From contig CM077599.1 in the NCBI GenBank assembly GCA_039654915.1, positions 68,292,001 to 68,356,000 on the forward strand: a stretch of 64,000 nt of DNA. Reading direction: 5' to 3'. Under the pieces are notes generated by a model. The model saw only the letters and a program-made list of their open reading frames with translations, did not search any database and had not been told where the DNA came from. This stretch comes from Aquilaria yunnanensis. Lineage: Eukaryota; Streptophyta; Magnoliopsida; Malvales; Thymelaeaceae. A program made the position numbers and the translations under genes. Each line of letters begins with the position of its first letter. The stretch's first letter is position 1. This document shows, piece by piece, positions 32,712 through 44,931 of this stretch.

Positions 32712-33524
32712 TCTGGGTAAGCGCATCTCCTTATTGCGTATCAATGAGAAGCAAGAACTTGGACTACGTCTGCAGTCAGCAGAAACTTTACCTTAGGCTT
32801 CGAGATGGTTCCTTAAAATTTGAACCAACACTTTAGCGACCAGCATAGTGGATGGCTGCTTGACAAGGTAAAAGTCACCATTTTTGACACTGCCAAAGCC
32901 TCTTCATTGTTTTTCTTGCTACAAAGCCTAAAAGCAGAGAAACCGGTGAAGCTGAAGGTTTTACTGCTTGTCTGAAGAAAGGTGAGCCAAAGATTATTCG
33001 TACTGAACTCTGGGGTCTGAAATATGATGTAGATTTGTACTACAGCAAATATAGTTTCAGGCATATGGTCAGTGCAGTCGAAAGTAGATTTGTATCGCGG
33101 TAAATATAACTTCTAGCAGTTGTCCAGTGTGACAAACTCTTTAACCATACACATTGGTTTTGTGAAATACTTGTAGATTGATGCAGCAAGTGTACTTCCA
33201 AGTTCCTCTGTATAAAATAAAAAGTTTACTCCCAGGTTCTGCTTCAGAAAAATTGCATTACATTTACATTTAAATTGCATTCCAAGCTTGGAACACCAAC
33301 CGGCCTAGATAACTTCACCTCTTGGATGGTGCAATGTTAAACAGAAGACAAGGAGCGATGATAAGGAAGTATTTCCCAAAGCCTGTATGCTAAGAGCCAA
33401 CTGAAGACGAGAAAGGCTGATTACTATATAACGGGAACCAAGGAACAGTTAGATAGGTTGCATTGTAACAACTCTTCCTCTCAAGTAAAACCTTACGACT
33501 TTCTCCTCTCACAAAAATAAATAA
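32712..33524 (+). other. FTSH 3' UTR and downstream spacer
   Basis: No frame or domain is present. The first about 500 bp is GC-richer than the DNA beyond and probably 3' UTR. AATAAA at 33216-33221 is a candidate poly(A) signal. A short phrase TGTAGATTTGTACTACAG...AAATATA is imperfectly repeated (near 33028 and 33085). Confidence 0.4.
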
Positions 33525-33980
33525 GGAAAGTTATAATTATCCTTGAGATTTACCCAAATTTATAATTTATACCTTTAATTTTAAAAACTTACAATCTGCC
33601 CTTAGATCTTTTATATTATCTGATAACAACTTCTAAAATTGTAATTTAAACTGTACAACAATCATCTTTCTGTAATTTTGGTCTCTCCAATTTTTTTTAT
33701 AGTTAATAAATATTTTAAATTATCAATCTTTCCTTTCTGTAAATACATTTTCTTCCTGTAAATATGTATTAATATTTTTTAAAGGTTGGTTAGCTATGAA
33801 AAAAAATATCAAAAACCTTAAAATTACCAGAACATAGTTATCAATTGGTTTAATTTATGATTTCAGAAGTTGTTGTCGGACACTATAAAGGAAGTAGAAG
33901 GGTAAAGTATAGGTTTTTAAAAATAGACAGGACAAAGTGTAAATTAAATCAAACCACAAGAGGGCTTTTGTAATTTACCC
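33525..33980. mobile_element. MITE, MULE-like, with 9-10-bp TSD
   Basis: 456 bp with long imperfect inverted ends: left GGAAAGTTATAATTATCC; right, read inward, GGGTAAATTACAAAAGCCC. Matching inner blocks include AACAACTTCT and TTTTAAAAAC on both arms. Flanks AAATAAATAA (33515-33524) and AAATGAATAA (33981-33990) match at 9 of 10 bases. Nearly the whole element can fold into one hairpin. No coding region. TSD length and long TIRs point to a Mutator-like origin. Confidence 0.65.
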
Positions 33981-33990
33981 AAATGAATAA

Positions 33991-36076
33991 CTTGACCGTT
34001 AGAAAGTTCCCTTCCCTTAGGTCACAAACCAAGATCTCCTGTGGTTCTCCCCTACTTTCCTTTGGCTACAAATGCCATTGTCATGACTCCATCCGCTGTC
34101 ACATCGTAGGCCACTAGCTTTGTGAACTATCATCAACTAGCATCGTTTGTGGTGATTCCTAGTGGCTTGTGGTAGCAATGGCTAATACTAGGTGCTTGAG
34201 ACACAGGGAAGCGAGCCTTGCAATATACCATAAATATCACGAGGTATGTACCACAGTATCCTATTTTTTGCAGACATATGTGAGATATTATTTTGGTCAT
34301 TTTACATCAAAATATCATATGTAAACATATAAAATAGTAAAATATAATTAATATAAATATTTTAATATAAATATTTACTTTTTTTGTTACTTTTTCTTTT
34401 ACCTTTTCTTTCTTTTTCTTTGGGTATTAGAAAATATACTGTTATTATTAAAGTGTTGTTTCTTTTTTTTTTTTTCTCTTGTATCAATAAATTAGTTTTT
34501 TGCTGAGTAATATTTATTTTTCTCTCTATATAACATTTTTTATGTTTTTTCATAAAAATATCTTTTATCATATATAATTTATTTATATTGGACAAATTAT
34601 GATGAGAAAAAAATTAGAATCCATATAAAAAAGTACAAAAAAAAATATTTAATTTATTTCATCTTAAAATAATATTCTAAAATTTTTTTTTATGAAAATA
34701 GTAACAGTATACAGTACGGTATACTATGTAGTATACCTTAAAAATATTGGATGCCATATACTTAACGGTAATAGTATTTAACACCTTGATAGTGACTAAG
34801 AGTTTTGAGGCTTCCTCTGATTGAGACATGATTTGGCTAACAGGTTGAATGTTATGACCGAATAATTTTTCTAGAAATTCCAAAAGTCTTTGATGAAGGA
34901 GACAAATAACCAGCTTGAGAAAAAGTTAGCGAAAAGCAACTAGCGCCTCCACTCTCTAGCTACTAATGCAAAGAATGGAGGTGGTGGCATAAAAGTGGAC
35001 AATCAGTTGTAATACTTAGAGTTTTTTTATTTGAGTCTTAAAACTTTCCAATTTTTTAGTTTAGACCAAATTACAGGTATGTTATCCTTTGATCTAGCAA
35101 TCTTATAGAATCTCGCAGAGGTCTAAATGGAAATTCAGGAATTTGTAATGATAATAGGAATCCAATTGGAACATACAGTAAATTCACCAGACTTCTTATA
35201 TAACATATGAATTACCATGAATTTCACAATTAGACACTTTTGCAAACATACAGAAGTGACAAAACCATTTTCTAGATTGACTAGTCTCTACTAGAACAAA
35301 TGTTTAGCCAAATCTCCAAATCTAAATCTGTAAAGTGATGTAAAAACTAGATTCATAGGGCTATCAACTAATAATTTAGAACATCCAGAAGCATAACAGA
35401 TGACTTATGGTGAGTTTTAGAACTCGGCTATTCACACCCTCCAGTAGTAGTTATTTTTCATTGTAACATCAAAATCACAAACCATAAAATCATGGTGAAA
35501 ATATATACATAATGCTACCATCATACAAAGTTTCATCTCTAGATTACAATCACATGATTTATAGAATTTTCCAAAGTTGGTACATACAAATCCAACAGCC
35601 ATGCAGTACCAATGTCAAACCCACAAATTAATCTACGAAAGCGCCTAAATCAGAAAAAGAAAATAAAAAATTCTAATAACATGAACATGTCCCAATTTCT
35701 TTCTCACCCAAAACTATCAGAAATTTAGGGGAAAGTAAACACTTGCTTATTTACCAAAATTAATCTAAGAATCATGCTTCTCATGAAAGATTAGTCATAA
35801 TTCTTCCAATTCCCACTAAATTTGGTAACTAATTTAGCTGGGACAAAAGCTTGGAGGTGATCAAAGATGGGGATTTTGATGAGTGAATGAGTGTTCTTTT
35901 GGGGTTGTTCGCTGCTATACGAACAAGAAGCTAGAAAATAGCTATTTGAAAGCCACACACTTAAAGTCATGTGCCTTTCCCATGGGTGCCCTAACTGTAA
36001 ATTTTCCTTTTGTGACTCCCAACTTGTAGGAAGACCAATCTTCCAAGGTCAATTTCCCTGCAGCAAATCTCTTCTA
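33991..36076. other. Intergenic region, AT-rich core, no gene recognised
   Basis: 34300-34780 is extremely AT-rich low-complexity DNA (AATATAAATATTT-type repeats and long T runs). The open frames here encode lysine-rich nonsense. 34780-36076 has ordinary AT content, no frame over 70 codons and no recognisable domain. I see no RNA gene. Confidence 0.5.
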
Positions 36077-36085
36077 TTTTCTTAA
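36077..36085. repeat. Left TSD of the MULE (TTTTCTTAA)
   Basis: TTTTCTTAA directly precedes the left TIR and recurs perfectly at 45123-45131 directly after the right TIR. A 9-bp TSD is characteristic of Mutator superfamily insertion. Confidence 0.9.
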
Positions 36086-36277
36086 GGGGTAATTTACGTT
36101 CGTGGTCCCTAACATTTAATTATAGTACCATTTTAGACCCTTATCTCGATTTTGTGCATAAAAAATCCTCAACGTCGTTTAATTGTTCCATTTTGGCATT
36201 TTTTATGATGAGCACCGTTAATCTAAATGGAAAAGGCCACATGGTTGGCTAGCGACATGCAATTGGCCATAGTGGCA
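36086..36277 (+). repeat. Left TIR of the MULE
   Basis: GGGGTAATTTACGTTCGTGG... aligns with the reverse complement of 44932-45122 (CTAGTAAATTGCATCCATGG...). Shared blocks include TTTAATTAT, CTCGATTTT.TGCATAAAAAAT, CGTTTAATTGTT, AAAAGGCCA and ATTGGCCA. By eye about 75-80% identical. The AAATGG(A)AAAAGGCCACATGG block contains short palindromic parts that could be transposase-binding sites. Confidence 0.85.
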
Positions 36278-36492
36278 TCTTACTCTTCTTAAGTCACTTC
36301 CATGTCACTGGTGGCGGGAAAATTGACGCCCAAAATTGGTACCTTCCTCTGCAGTAGTTGGTCTTCAATAAATACACCTACCTACCAATCGATTGATAAA
36401 GTTCTATAAAGTTGGCAAGAAGGGAGAGAGACAATAGATCTAACCTTGCTACTTTCAGATTTTGGAGAAGAAGGACATTTATGGAGGCAACT

Positions 36493-36828
36493 ATGCAGAG
36501 GCTTTATTTGTGTGGAACACCTACAACAATATAGACGTCATGGACAAAAGCGAACCCAGGTCGAAGGTTCTTGAGATGTTATAATTTCATGGTAAGATTT
36601 AGTTCAGAAGCTCACATGCTTGTAAATCCCTTTGAAAATGATGAATTGATTTGATAATGTTATGATTGTAATGTAAAGGGTTATGAAAATTATGGCTTCT
36701 TTGATTGGTACGATCCATCTATTAGTAATTGGATGAGAGACGTTGTAGGTAGATTGCTGAAGCGGGTTCAAAGGATGGAAGAAAAGCTAGAAGAGAAGAA
36801 GGCGAAAATAAATAAGTTGAAGTTTTAG
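36493..36828 (+). pseudogene. GRF-type zinc-finger gene carried by the MULE, broken
   Basis: Exon 1 (36493-36591) reads MQRLYLCGTPTTI, a TAG stop, then TSWTKANPGRRFLRCYNFM. A GTAAGA donor follows; the acceptor is AAAG at 36678, and exon 2 (36679-36828) reads YENYGFFDWYDPSISNWM followed by a basic, coiled-coil-like tail (RLLKRVQRMEEKLEEKKAKI). The order C-G...T-S-W-T..N-P-G-R-R-F..C...F-F-x-W-Y-D is that of plant GRF zinc fingers, which are about 40-50 residues and bind nucleic acid. Two features show decay: the in-frame TAG in exon 1 and a tyrosine where the third zinc-binding cysteine before FFxW is expected. Small GRF genes are numerous in plant genomes; its role for the element is unknown. 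Confidence 0.75.
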
Positions 36829-36955
36829 CTGATTGCGCTAGGTTGTACTGGGGCAATGGTTATGGTTTAGGGAATGGACATGATGCTTTAATGGCCAACA
36901 GGTGTAGTATGGGGCAGGGGGCTCAGTTTTGGGTTTTGTTTTTTGTAGAAGCAAG

Positions 36956-39900
36956 TGTTAGTGTTTTACCCAAAAGCCAATCATGAGATGATTGTATTTT
37001 TGCACATTGAGTAATTATATTTTATTAAGGCATTAAACCAGTAATTATGTTTGTTATTTTGTTTCTGCGTAACATAATAAACATAATTATAACTCTAAAA
37101 TAATGATATTCTTAAATGTTTCTGGTCTAGTATTATCGTGGAGCGAGTTGCAATAATACGTAAAGACTAACATATGTGGAGACTAATATAAGATATATAG
37201 TCTACATATGGGTACAAGTTGGAGAACTTGTGTAATGGATTGACCCACCATGAGAATGCTACATGGATCGTTATATGAGTATCATAAGTGATTCTCATAG
37301 TGATTATGGTATATGCACTCCTTTGACCTAAGGTCATCAAGATTTCCTACATGTAAGTCACCTACTTTGATACTTCCATTTGTTGCTCGTAACTGAGTGA
37401 ACTTGAAGGAGGTTATTGAGTATATCACATATGAGGGTTTTGTATGATCAAGATGAGATTTGTCCCTCCAATGTAACGGGAGTGATATCTTCGGTCCCCT
37501 TAATAGAGTGAGACTAAGAAAATGCATGGTCATGCTCAGATAACTTAATATACGATATCAATATCATCAGTTTAAGTTCGTTTACTCAGTAATCAAGAAA
37601 CTAAAGATTGGGCTATACGACAATAACACATTCTATATCTCGTGATTAGTCTTGATATCTGTTGACACCCAATTTTGTCCGGGCACTGACTTTTGTCTAA
37701 GTTTTAGGTTAGGAAAATTAGTTTATGAGTATTTTGATTTTTATAGGAGCGGTTTAGTCTTTTTAGGTAATTGTCGATTTTTGGAGTTTAAGTGGTGAAA
37801 TAGGAGTTAATTTAGTTTAGGTACTAATTTGGAGTCTTAAAAGTGTTGTAGGGTCAATTTGGGCAAAAAGGAAAGTTTGGGAGGAAACTGGGGATTTTTA
37901 GAAAGTTTTGAGCAAAATTCGAAAGCTTGTGGCAAATCTGTCAATTTTATAGAGTTTGAGCCAAATCTGGCGATTTTATGGATTTCTAGGAAAATCTGGG
38001 GATTTTTGCAAAGTTTTGGGCTAATCTGACAATTCCTAAAAGTTTTGGGTCAAATTAAAATTCGCACAGAATTTAGGGCAGAATAGGCAAATTGAGAGTT
38101 TTATTGGACTGAAACTAGTAATTTTACCAGGTTGCATCCTAATTGATTTAAATTTCTTCAAATTTGATTTGGATGAGGTTTAAACTCTAAAAGACAGTGT
38201 TAATCACGTTTTAAAGTCCCACTAGTATAATTATGGGTCCAGATTTCGAGAGAAAGGAGGAGGAAATTCGAAAACTCTAAGCTCAGTCTCAAAAAGTTAA
38301 AAACTGCAGCCTTGAGCCCCTGGCCTCTCCTCCCTCACCCAGAAAAATCCTAAACCTCACCCCCCCGCTGCTCCAGCCACCGCAATCCCCATCGCCGTCG
38401 ACGTCAATCTCTCCAACCTGCCTCCGTCGTGTCGCCCGCCAGTTGCCCCAACTCTCTCTCTCGACGTCGCGCATCCGTCTCTCCGAGCTACCACCAGCGT
38501 CGTTATGCTCGTCCTCCCCGTCGCGACCCTCCTCCGAACGCCGTCCGTGCCCAGGCTCTCCCCTGCTCCCGCCGTCGTCATCCACGGGCTTGTCCTCCAA
38601 GCTCCGTCGCTCTTCCGTCGTCGGTGAACGCAGAATCAGAGAGAGATCCGTTTCAAACCTGCCAACCGACCCGTCTGACCCATCACTTTCACTTTTTCGG
38701 TATAACCCTCGTCTAGCCCTTCTGATTTTCTGTTTCGTTCATACAAGTCACTAACTCTCTTCTTTTTTCATATTAGTCATTGACAGCAAGTTTTTTTCAT
38801 TGTTTGTTTTTCTTTGTTTGTCCTTTGTTTGTTTCGGCCCTCCATTAAATTTAGCCATTGAACCCATAGAGGAATATGACCTAGAATGTCTGTTTATTAA
38901 TATATTTATCTTTTTTTTTTATTTTTTTTATTATCTTTTTTTATTTTGGCATAATGTGATTTTCTTTATATATTTAAGGCCTACAAAGCATCCAAAGTTT
39001 AATAACACGTAGCAAATTTTCAAGGATTCATTTTTGGTGATTTGATAAAATCCCAAGATGGATTATTCGTTCGAATCCGATTGGTCTGATAAGACTCACG
39101 GGTTTTGAACAAGATGTTCCTTTCAAATTCTTGGTAAATTTGATAAAGTTCCGAGATTTCAAGGACGTCTAGGATTCCATATCCGATTGGTCTGATAAGA
39201 TTCACGGTTTGTAATTAAATTAAATAAAATTCATTAAAATTATTTTCAATCAAATATTTGGTCAAGAAATAAATAGTTAGGAAAAGATAAAAACTGAACC
39301 CCATGGTACCAATTTCTGGACGCTTTAATAAGGTTATTTTAGCATAACCGACTCACGATCTTAGAATCTCTCATAGACCATAACAGGTATCCAATCGACC
39401 TAAGTGAAACCGATTGGTGGCAACTCCTAAAAATCACGTTGCTACAATATCTTGGACAAAGGGACAATGACATACATGGATAATGATCACAAAGGTTTAG
39501 TCGAATCACCAACAATCTTATCACTTGGGTAGCAATGATATTTTGCTAGACACCACTCATTGTTTATGATCATAAATGTGATTTATGATCATTGCCAATG
39601 TGATATGAGCTTTTTAGGTCGCACACATAAAGCCTATTTGGATTATTTGAGTGCATGGGCTAATTTATTTGGGTTATGGTTTCATGATAATTTTGTACTA
39701 ATAATTGGCTCAAAAGTTGAGTTATTATTAAGCTCAAAATTAAACGTAATTGGATTAGGGTTTTGAAACCTATTAGGCTTGGAAGTTGAGTCTCATTATA
39801 AATACATCATATAGTGAGAAATTCGCAACTCTTGCCCTAGCCTAAAAAAAAAAGCTCCAACCGCACTCTTCTCTTGCCATTTCTTGGAGGACGAAAGCTA

Positions 39901-40157
39901 GCACTACGAGTGTAAGAAGAACACATCTACCAGGATGTAGTGGAGACGTGGTGATCCCGAGAGGCTCGTGTGAATACCATAGAAAGCTTGAACACGTCAA
40001 CTATTCAGGTTTTGTTATTCGACTCAATAGTTGTGTGAAAGATCTTAACCGAATTAGGTATGAAAAATTTCGAACACCCGGTTTACCCTGTTTTGCTTGG
40101 ATCTTAGAGGGTTTCGATTATATTCCGCTGCGCTTGTTTGACTCCTGAAACCCAATA
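36956..40157. mobile_element. Solo LTR inside the MULE, itself split by another LTR
   Basis: Begins TGTTAGTGTTTTACCC and ends ...GAAACCCAATA (a mutated ...AACA-type end), flanked by GCAAG at 36951-36955 and 40158-40162. Removing the inner insertion leaves about 1.41 kb. Content fits an LTR: a TATA-like ATTATAAATACATC near 39795 and a CCGAACACCCGG-type phrase near 40070 that I associate with plant copia LTRs. No internal coding region lies between two copies, so it is a solo LTR produced by LTR-LTR recombination. The non-canonical TG...TA terminus lowers certainty. Confidence 0.55.
37660..39446. mobile_element. Solo LTR (1787 bp), Ty3/gypsy-like, nested in another LTR
   Basis: Begins TGTTGACACCCAATTTTG and ends CACGTTGCTACA, flanked by the perfect 5-bp TSD ATATC (37655-37659 and 39447-39451). 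The start and the internal phrase ACCGATTGGTGGCAACTCC (near 39407) are typical of plant Tat/Athila-type LTRs. It contains a CG-rich, pyrimidine-rich segment (38300-38660) that creates artificial open frames on both strands and a direct repeat of (T)CCGATTGGTCTGATAAGA(C/T)TCACGG (39077 and 39182). No protein domain is visible. Confidence 0.75.
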
Positions 40158-40162
40158 GCAAG

Positions 40163-40856
40163 TCCTGTACTAGGTTAGGTGCATTTGATGTTGTTTTTTT
40201 AGCATTCCAGTTTTAAACCTAATCTCGTATTTGCATTTCATTATGGACCCTAACTTGTTGCTTCTTGTTTTGTAATGAACCTCATCTAATATTATGTTTT
40301 TTTATTTTTGACCCATAGTTTTAATTGTCATTCTATATTTGACTCCATACAAATTAATACGTTCAATTGTCGACCCTTGTTGTTAAACTGACTCCATAAA
40401 GATGAATTTTGGCTTGGCATCTCTGTATGTTTTCGATTCTAGATAAAATCATTCCACTTACATTGGAAAGTAGAAAAACTCATGGATATCAAACACAAAA
40501 ACATCATACAAATTGTTACTTGGCAAAATACATTTCCATTCGAATACATTTTCATTCAAATACCTTTCATTCCATAAAATAATGTTCAAGACATTTCTGG
40601 TTGTAGTTCTGGCCACTAGAACTAAATCCTAAATAAAAATTATAGTTCTCGCCATAAGAACTTGGCCACACTAAGGTAGGCCACAAAATATACACCCTTG
40701 ATGCTTAATGTTGCATACAAAAACTTCATGGGTTTTCATTAGAACATACAAAAACTTCCTCCCACTTCTTCTATTTGGTATCATATTTTTATAATCTTCC
40801 TCGAATGTCCTCTCTTTGGTTTCACCTGAGTTTCCATATTCTAATTTGTTTAGGTG
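40163..40856. other. MULE interior, non-coding
   Basis: No recognisable frame. The short frames near 40671-40934 and 41043-41264 on the minus strand are copies of one another produced by the tandem repeat described next. This is probably 3' flanking DNA of the MURA gene, which runs toward it. Confidence 0.45.
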
Positions 40857-41516
40857 AATGCTGATGAGAAACAGCCTACATTTGGTTGTAACTGAGGCAT
40901 TTTGTGAATATTGGTCCATAGCATCTGAAGGCACATGACCTGGTTCTGGTTAGCTTGAACATCTTCTTCTTTTTACTTACAATGAACATAGGACATAGTA
41001 AGAGCTAACTTTGCACAAATTAGTAACAAAAGACAGTTATGCCTACTGTACCTTCATTTTCTTTCTTCTTGTAAATGATGTCGTAGACTGACTTAGCTGC
41101 TTGCAGATGCTATAATGCATTTGTAATCCAAAATATATGCATCTGATGAAAACTTGTAGATATATGCAAATATATGCTTGCAGATGAAAGCTGATGAAAG
41201 ACAGCCTACATTTGGTTGTAACTAAGGCATTTTGTGAATATTGGTCCATAGCATCTAAATGCACATAACCTGGTTCTAGTTGGTTTAAACATCTTCTTCT
41301 TTTTACTTACAATGAACAGAGGACATAGTAAGTCAACTAACTTTGCACAAATTAGTAACAGAAGACAGTTATGCCTATTGTACCTTCATTTTCTTTCTTC
41401 TTGTAAATGATGTTGCAAACTAACTTTTGTAAGTGGCCTTTGTATGTCTTAGCTACTTGCAGATGCTGTAATGCATTTGCAATCCAAATATATGCATCTT
41501 AATTAGATTGTCACCT
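40857..41516. repeat. 330-bp tandem duplication inside the MULE
   Basis: Two direct units with period 330 bp (40872 and 41202 both start CAGCCTACATTTGGTTGTAACT). Shared strings include GGCATTTTGTGAATATTGGT, ATCTTCTTCTTTTTACTTAC, GACAGTTATGCCTA and ATGCTGTAATGCATTTGCAA (ATGCTATAATGCATTTGTAA in unit 1). Units are about 90% alike with local indels. It lies beyond the transposase 3' end, so it does not affect coding. Confidence 0.8.
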
Positions 41517-41611
41517 TCTCCAACTTCCTTAATTCTTTTATTTTGTTTTTGGCCTTTCTCAATAAAACCCAATTCAGGTGTTTTAATTGAGTTATGTTTT
41601 TTATATTTCCA

Positions 41612-44258
41612 CTAGTCCATACTTGTGATAAGGTTTATGACATGAGCATATGTTCTTGCACAAGTTTCTACTCTATAACATGAATAGATATAATGTTTAA
41701 TCTTCAATCTGTTTTGTGAAATAGTAGAACATGTATATGGACATGGGATTTCACTCAGCTAGCATTTCCAACAGAGGCACTTATGATGCTTAATATCTAC
41801 CATATACTGACCATAAGGAGTAGGAACTTGACTCTGTGACCCACCAGATCTTATAATGATGCACATAGCAGCCTCATCCATTGACTTGTTCAACTTACTC
41901 ATAATCTTAGGACAAATAAAGCCTTTGTAATTCTACATGGCCTACCTTCTATTAGAAATTCTTACCATTAACTTGCATCTTATGATTTCCAGTATAGTTA
42001 TAATAGTTTCACCCCTTGCATTTAGGATAAACCTATTGAAACACTCACATACGTTGTTCAACAGCGCATCACACTTGCAAAATTCCCTAAAATGAGACCT
42101 AGACCAATGGGCTAGTGGAATTGCACTAAGCCATTTCCAAGCATCCTCATCTATACCCTTAATTCTATCCATCACTCTATTAAACTGTGCAACATATGTG
42201 CTCTTAGCGGCAGACCACACTAAATCTTTCAAAACTCCCCTAGGATATTTACCTTTGAAATTGTTGTACAAATGCCTAATATAGAACCTGTGTTCCACAT
42301 TAGGGAACAACTCTTCCAAAGCTGGAATTAAACCTTATAATCCAAACTATTAAAGTTGTTAGTACAATCAATTTTTTAAAACATACAAGTAAATTTCCAT
42401 TTTCCATTTATAGTGAATTACCTTTTGTCTGCCAAAACTAAATGTCCAGTCTCTACAATTGTCTCTATCTAAGCCCAATTTTTCATTTAACATTGATGGA
42501 AACCACTTTCATGAATCCTGTAATTCAACTTCCATTCTGGCATACACTATGGGCTAAATGCAATCATTTGCATCTATTTCTACTGCACAAAGTGATTGCC
42601 TTCCATGCTTTTTTTTAAGAAAACACCCATCTATGCCTATTATAGGGCCTATATCCGTCTAGGAAACCTCGCTTGCATGCTTCAATACAAATAAAAACTC
42701 TCTGAAATACTAAATTATCTAGCTATAACTTGAACATTGTCCCTGGATTTGTCCTCCTTAGTTTATCACCATAGTTAGCTAACTTTAGAAACTGCTTTTC
42801 CTCATCACCTCTAATTCTCTTAAGGGCCACCTACTTACTTCTTTAAACCTTGGTCCTTGGTACATCTAGGTTAAATTCCCTCATAATCTGATCCTTTAGT
42901 GCTGATACTGAGATGTTAGGATCGGTTCTAATGTTCTTTAAATATGACTCTACAATCCATAGGTATGAAGTATTCCTTGTCCTGAATACTTTGCAGCATG
43001 CATGCACACCATTATGTCCTAATTTGTATCAGCCCATTTGCTATAGGTGTGGCATATAAGGTCCACGAACATTCTTCTGCACATTTTGCCCTTAATCTCC
43101 TTCTTTCATTATTCACAATCCTCACATCACACCTAGACTTAACACTATATGTCCTTATGGCCTTCTTTAAGACCTTAAATGACTAAAACAACTAAGTAAC
43201 CTTAAATTTAAGGTCTTCCATATCTCTAAATTAAATAAAAATAGGGGACTTGGTCCCTCCTCCTTTAACTCTGAATGTATGCTGCACAAGTTGTCAAACT
43301 TAACTTCCTCTTCAGACCCTAATTCATAACTATACCCCATGAAAGTATTTTTCCCCTTAGCTATTTGTACATTAGTTTGCTCATCCATTGCACCTCCATC
43401 ATCATCTCCCTTCTTCCTATCTAAACCACATCTTAACTGCTTTCCTTTGTCCTGCTCTCTTCCTTTGGTTCCCTTATTTGCCTGATCCACTTGAACATTT
43501 AGATTCAGAGCATCATCATCCCTACTAATATCATTGTATGATTCATTAAACTCTGTTGAACAACTTTTCACTTTAGCATTTGGCTCATATTCTTCATCTT
43601 CATTACTATATTCACTATTAACTAAGTTTTTAACATCATCTCCATCACTACTATCTTTAGATTCCAATTCTATTTGTACATTACCTGACTTTCTAGAAGC
43701 ATCCTCATCTATAGTTGGTTCCATTGCATCTCCATGATTATCCCCTACACCCACAACACCATAATCCTTTAAACACCCTTGTTCTTTTTGCACTACCCAG
43801 GGCAAACATTTTCTAGCTAATTTCTGTTGATTTTTATTACACCAAGATGGCTTAGTTGCCACTCTATTAGACTCTGCTACACTTGTATCCATCTTAATAA
43901 TTTCTTCAATAACTGCCTTCTTTGGACTAACCATTTCTTTCCTTTTCCCAAAATATGCCATCTCATCCTTAAATGCCTTCATCTTACTCTTCACCACAAT
44001 ACACACTTCAATCACAATGTGCTCAAGCAAACACGGCATCATCATTTGCATTACATCATTCTTATCTTTCAATGGAACTAATCCATCTTTAAGCTTTATG
44101 CTAGGATACAACCATCTTTCAATGGAACTAATCCATCATTAAGCTCCATGCCAGGATACAACTAGAAATAGTCCATACCAGAGTATCTTTACTCCTTCAC
44201 CATTTTGTCAATCTCCACTAAACTAAACTTGTCAAAGTTGCAATAGCCTTAATAATTT
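41612..44258 (-). pseudogene. MURA-type MULE transposase, broken
   Basis: Read on the minus strand from 44258: a PB1-like start (MDYF, LYPGMELNDGLVPLKD), then a 314-codon frame (44111-43167) with an acidic, low-complexity middle (SSDGDDVKNLVNSEYSNEDE). A MuDR-type DNA-binding region follows in broken frames, then the catalytic region: GPIIGIDGCFLKKKHGRQS (about 42640, with the first DDE aspartate). After a gap comes LFPNVEHRFYIRHLYNNFKG in the 125-codon frame 42319-41942. The end has a SWIM zinc-finger order, HKCLCWKC and then, after a stop, LSEIPCPYTC (about 41750). Many stops, a frameshifting 50-bp duplication at 44064-44163 and an internal gap make it non-functional. Its family cuts and pastes elements bearing the TIRs. 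Confidence 0.82.
44064..44163 (-). repeat. 50-bp tandem duplication in the MURA N-terminus
   Basis: Two units, 44064-44113 and 44114-44163, each starting ATCTTTCAATGGAACTAATC and ending GGATACAACC or GGATACAACT. On the minus strand both encode a copy of the LYPxxxLxDGLVPLKD segment. Because 50 is not a multiple of three, it shifts the reading frame between the PB1-like start and the long frame that follows. Confidence 0.85.
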
Positions 44259-44931
44259 AACGTGAAGTACCCATCACCAGGAGTTGCCAAATCACACAAA
44301 TACCTTCATGTTAAACTACAGAAATTATATTTAGGAAAAAGGAAACTTACACTAAATTTAACTATTTTGCTTTTCCCCACCACATCCCCCTCTCTTGTAT
44401 TATTATTATTCTTACCCACATTGGTCTTCATCAACACAAATGGCCCCCCATGTCAGGCATTAAAGAGACAAGGCACACACACACACATATTCCAAACATA
44501 CCTCACCCTATCTTTTACTACCCTAACACCCTCACCAACCCCTCACCTACAATAACCCACATACTACCATCGATTCCCCCACCAAACTCTAAAATATTCG
44601 ACACCACTGAATCATAAAGGCAACAACACTTATTGTACGTTGGGCACTCATCTATTATATCCTTTTTCCTTTTCCCTACCACCATTGCTTCTTGATTCCT
44701 GGTTTTGACACTTCTCCGTGTGCTTCAATTCCCACTGTCCTACTCTCCTCTGCCTTTGCTTGAAAACCCTAATCTCTTCCTTTGCTTTTCTCACACTCCT
44801 CTATTTTGCTTTCAATGACAGAAACTTAAAACTTCCCACTAATCTCCCTCTTTTTTCCCCCTGAATTCGTCTTTAGTATAAACATTATTATTCTACTGTG
44901 TCTGACTTGGAATTGTATTAGCATATAATTG
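44259..44931 (-). other. MULE 5' leader region
   Basis: Between the transposase start and the right TIR. C/T-rich on the plus strand (A/G-rich in transcript sense), with no domain. The plus-strand frame 44262-44555 looks compositional, not coding. It contains an (AC)n run near 44472-44486. Confidence 0.45.

Noticed and set aside
38289..38754. Overlapping open frames on both strands in a CG/CT-rich block (up to 103 codons)
   Set aside because: The block lies inside a solo LTR with TSD and is open in several frames at once, a mark of composition. No protein motif is visible.
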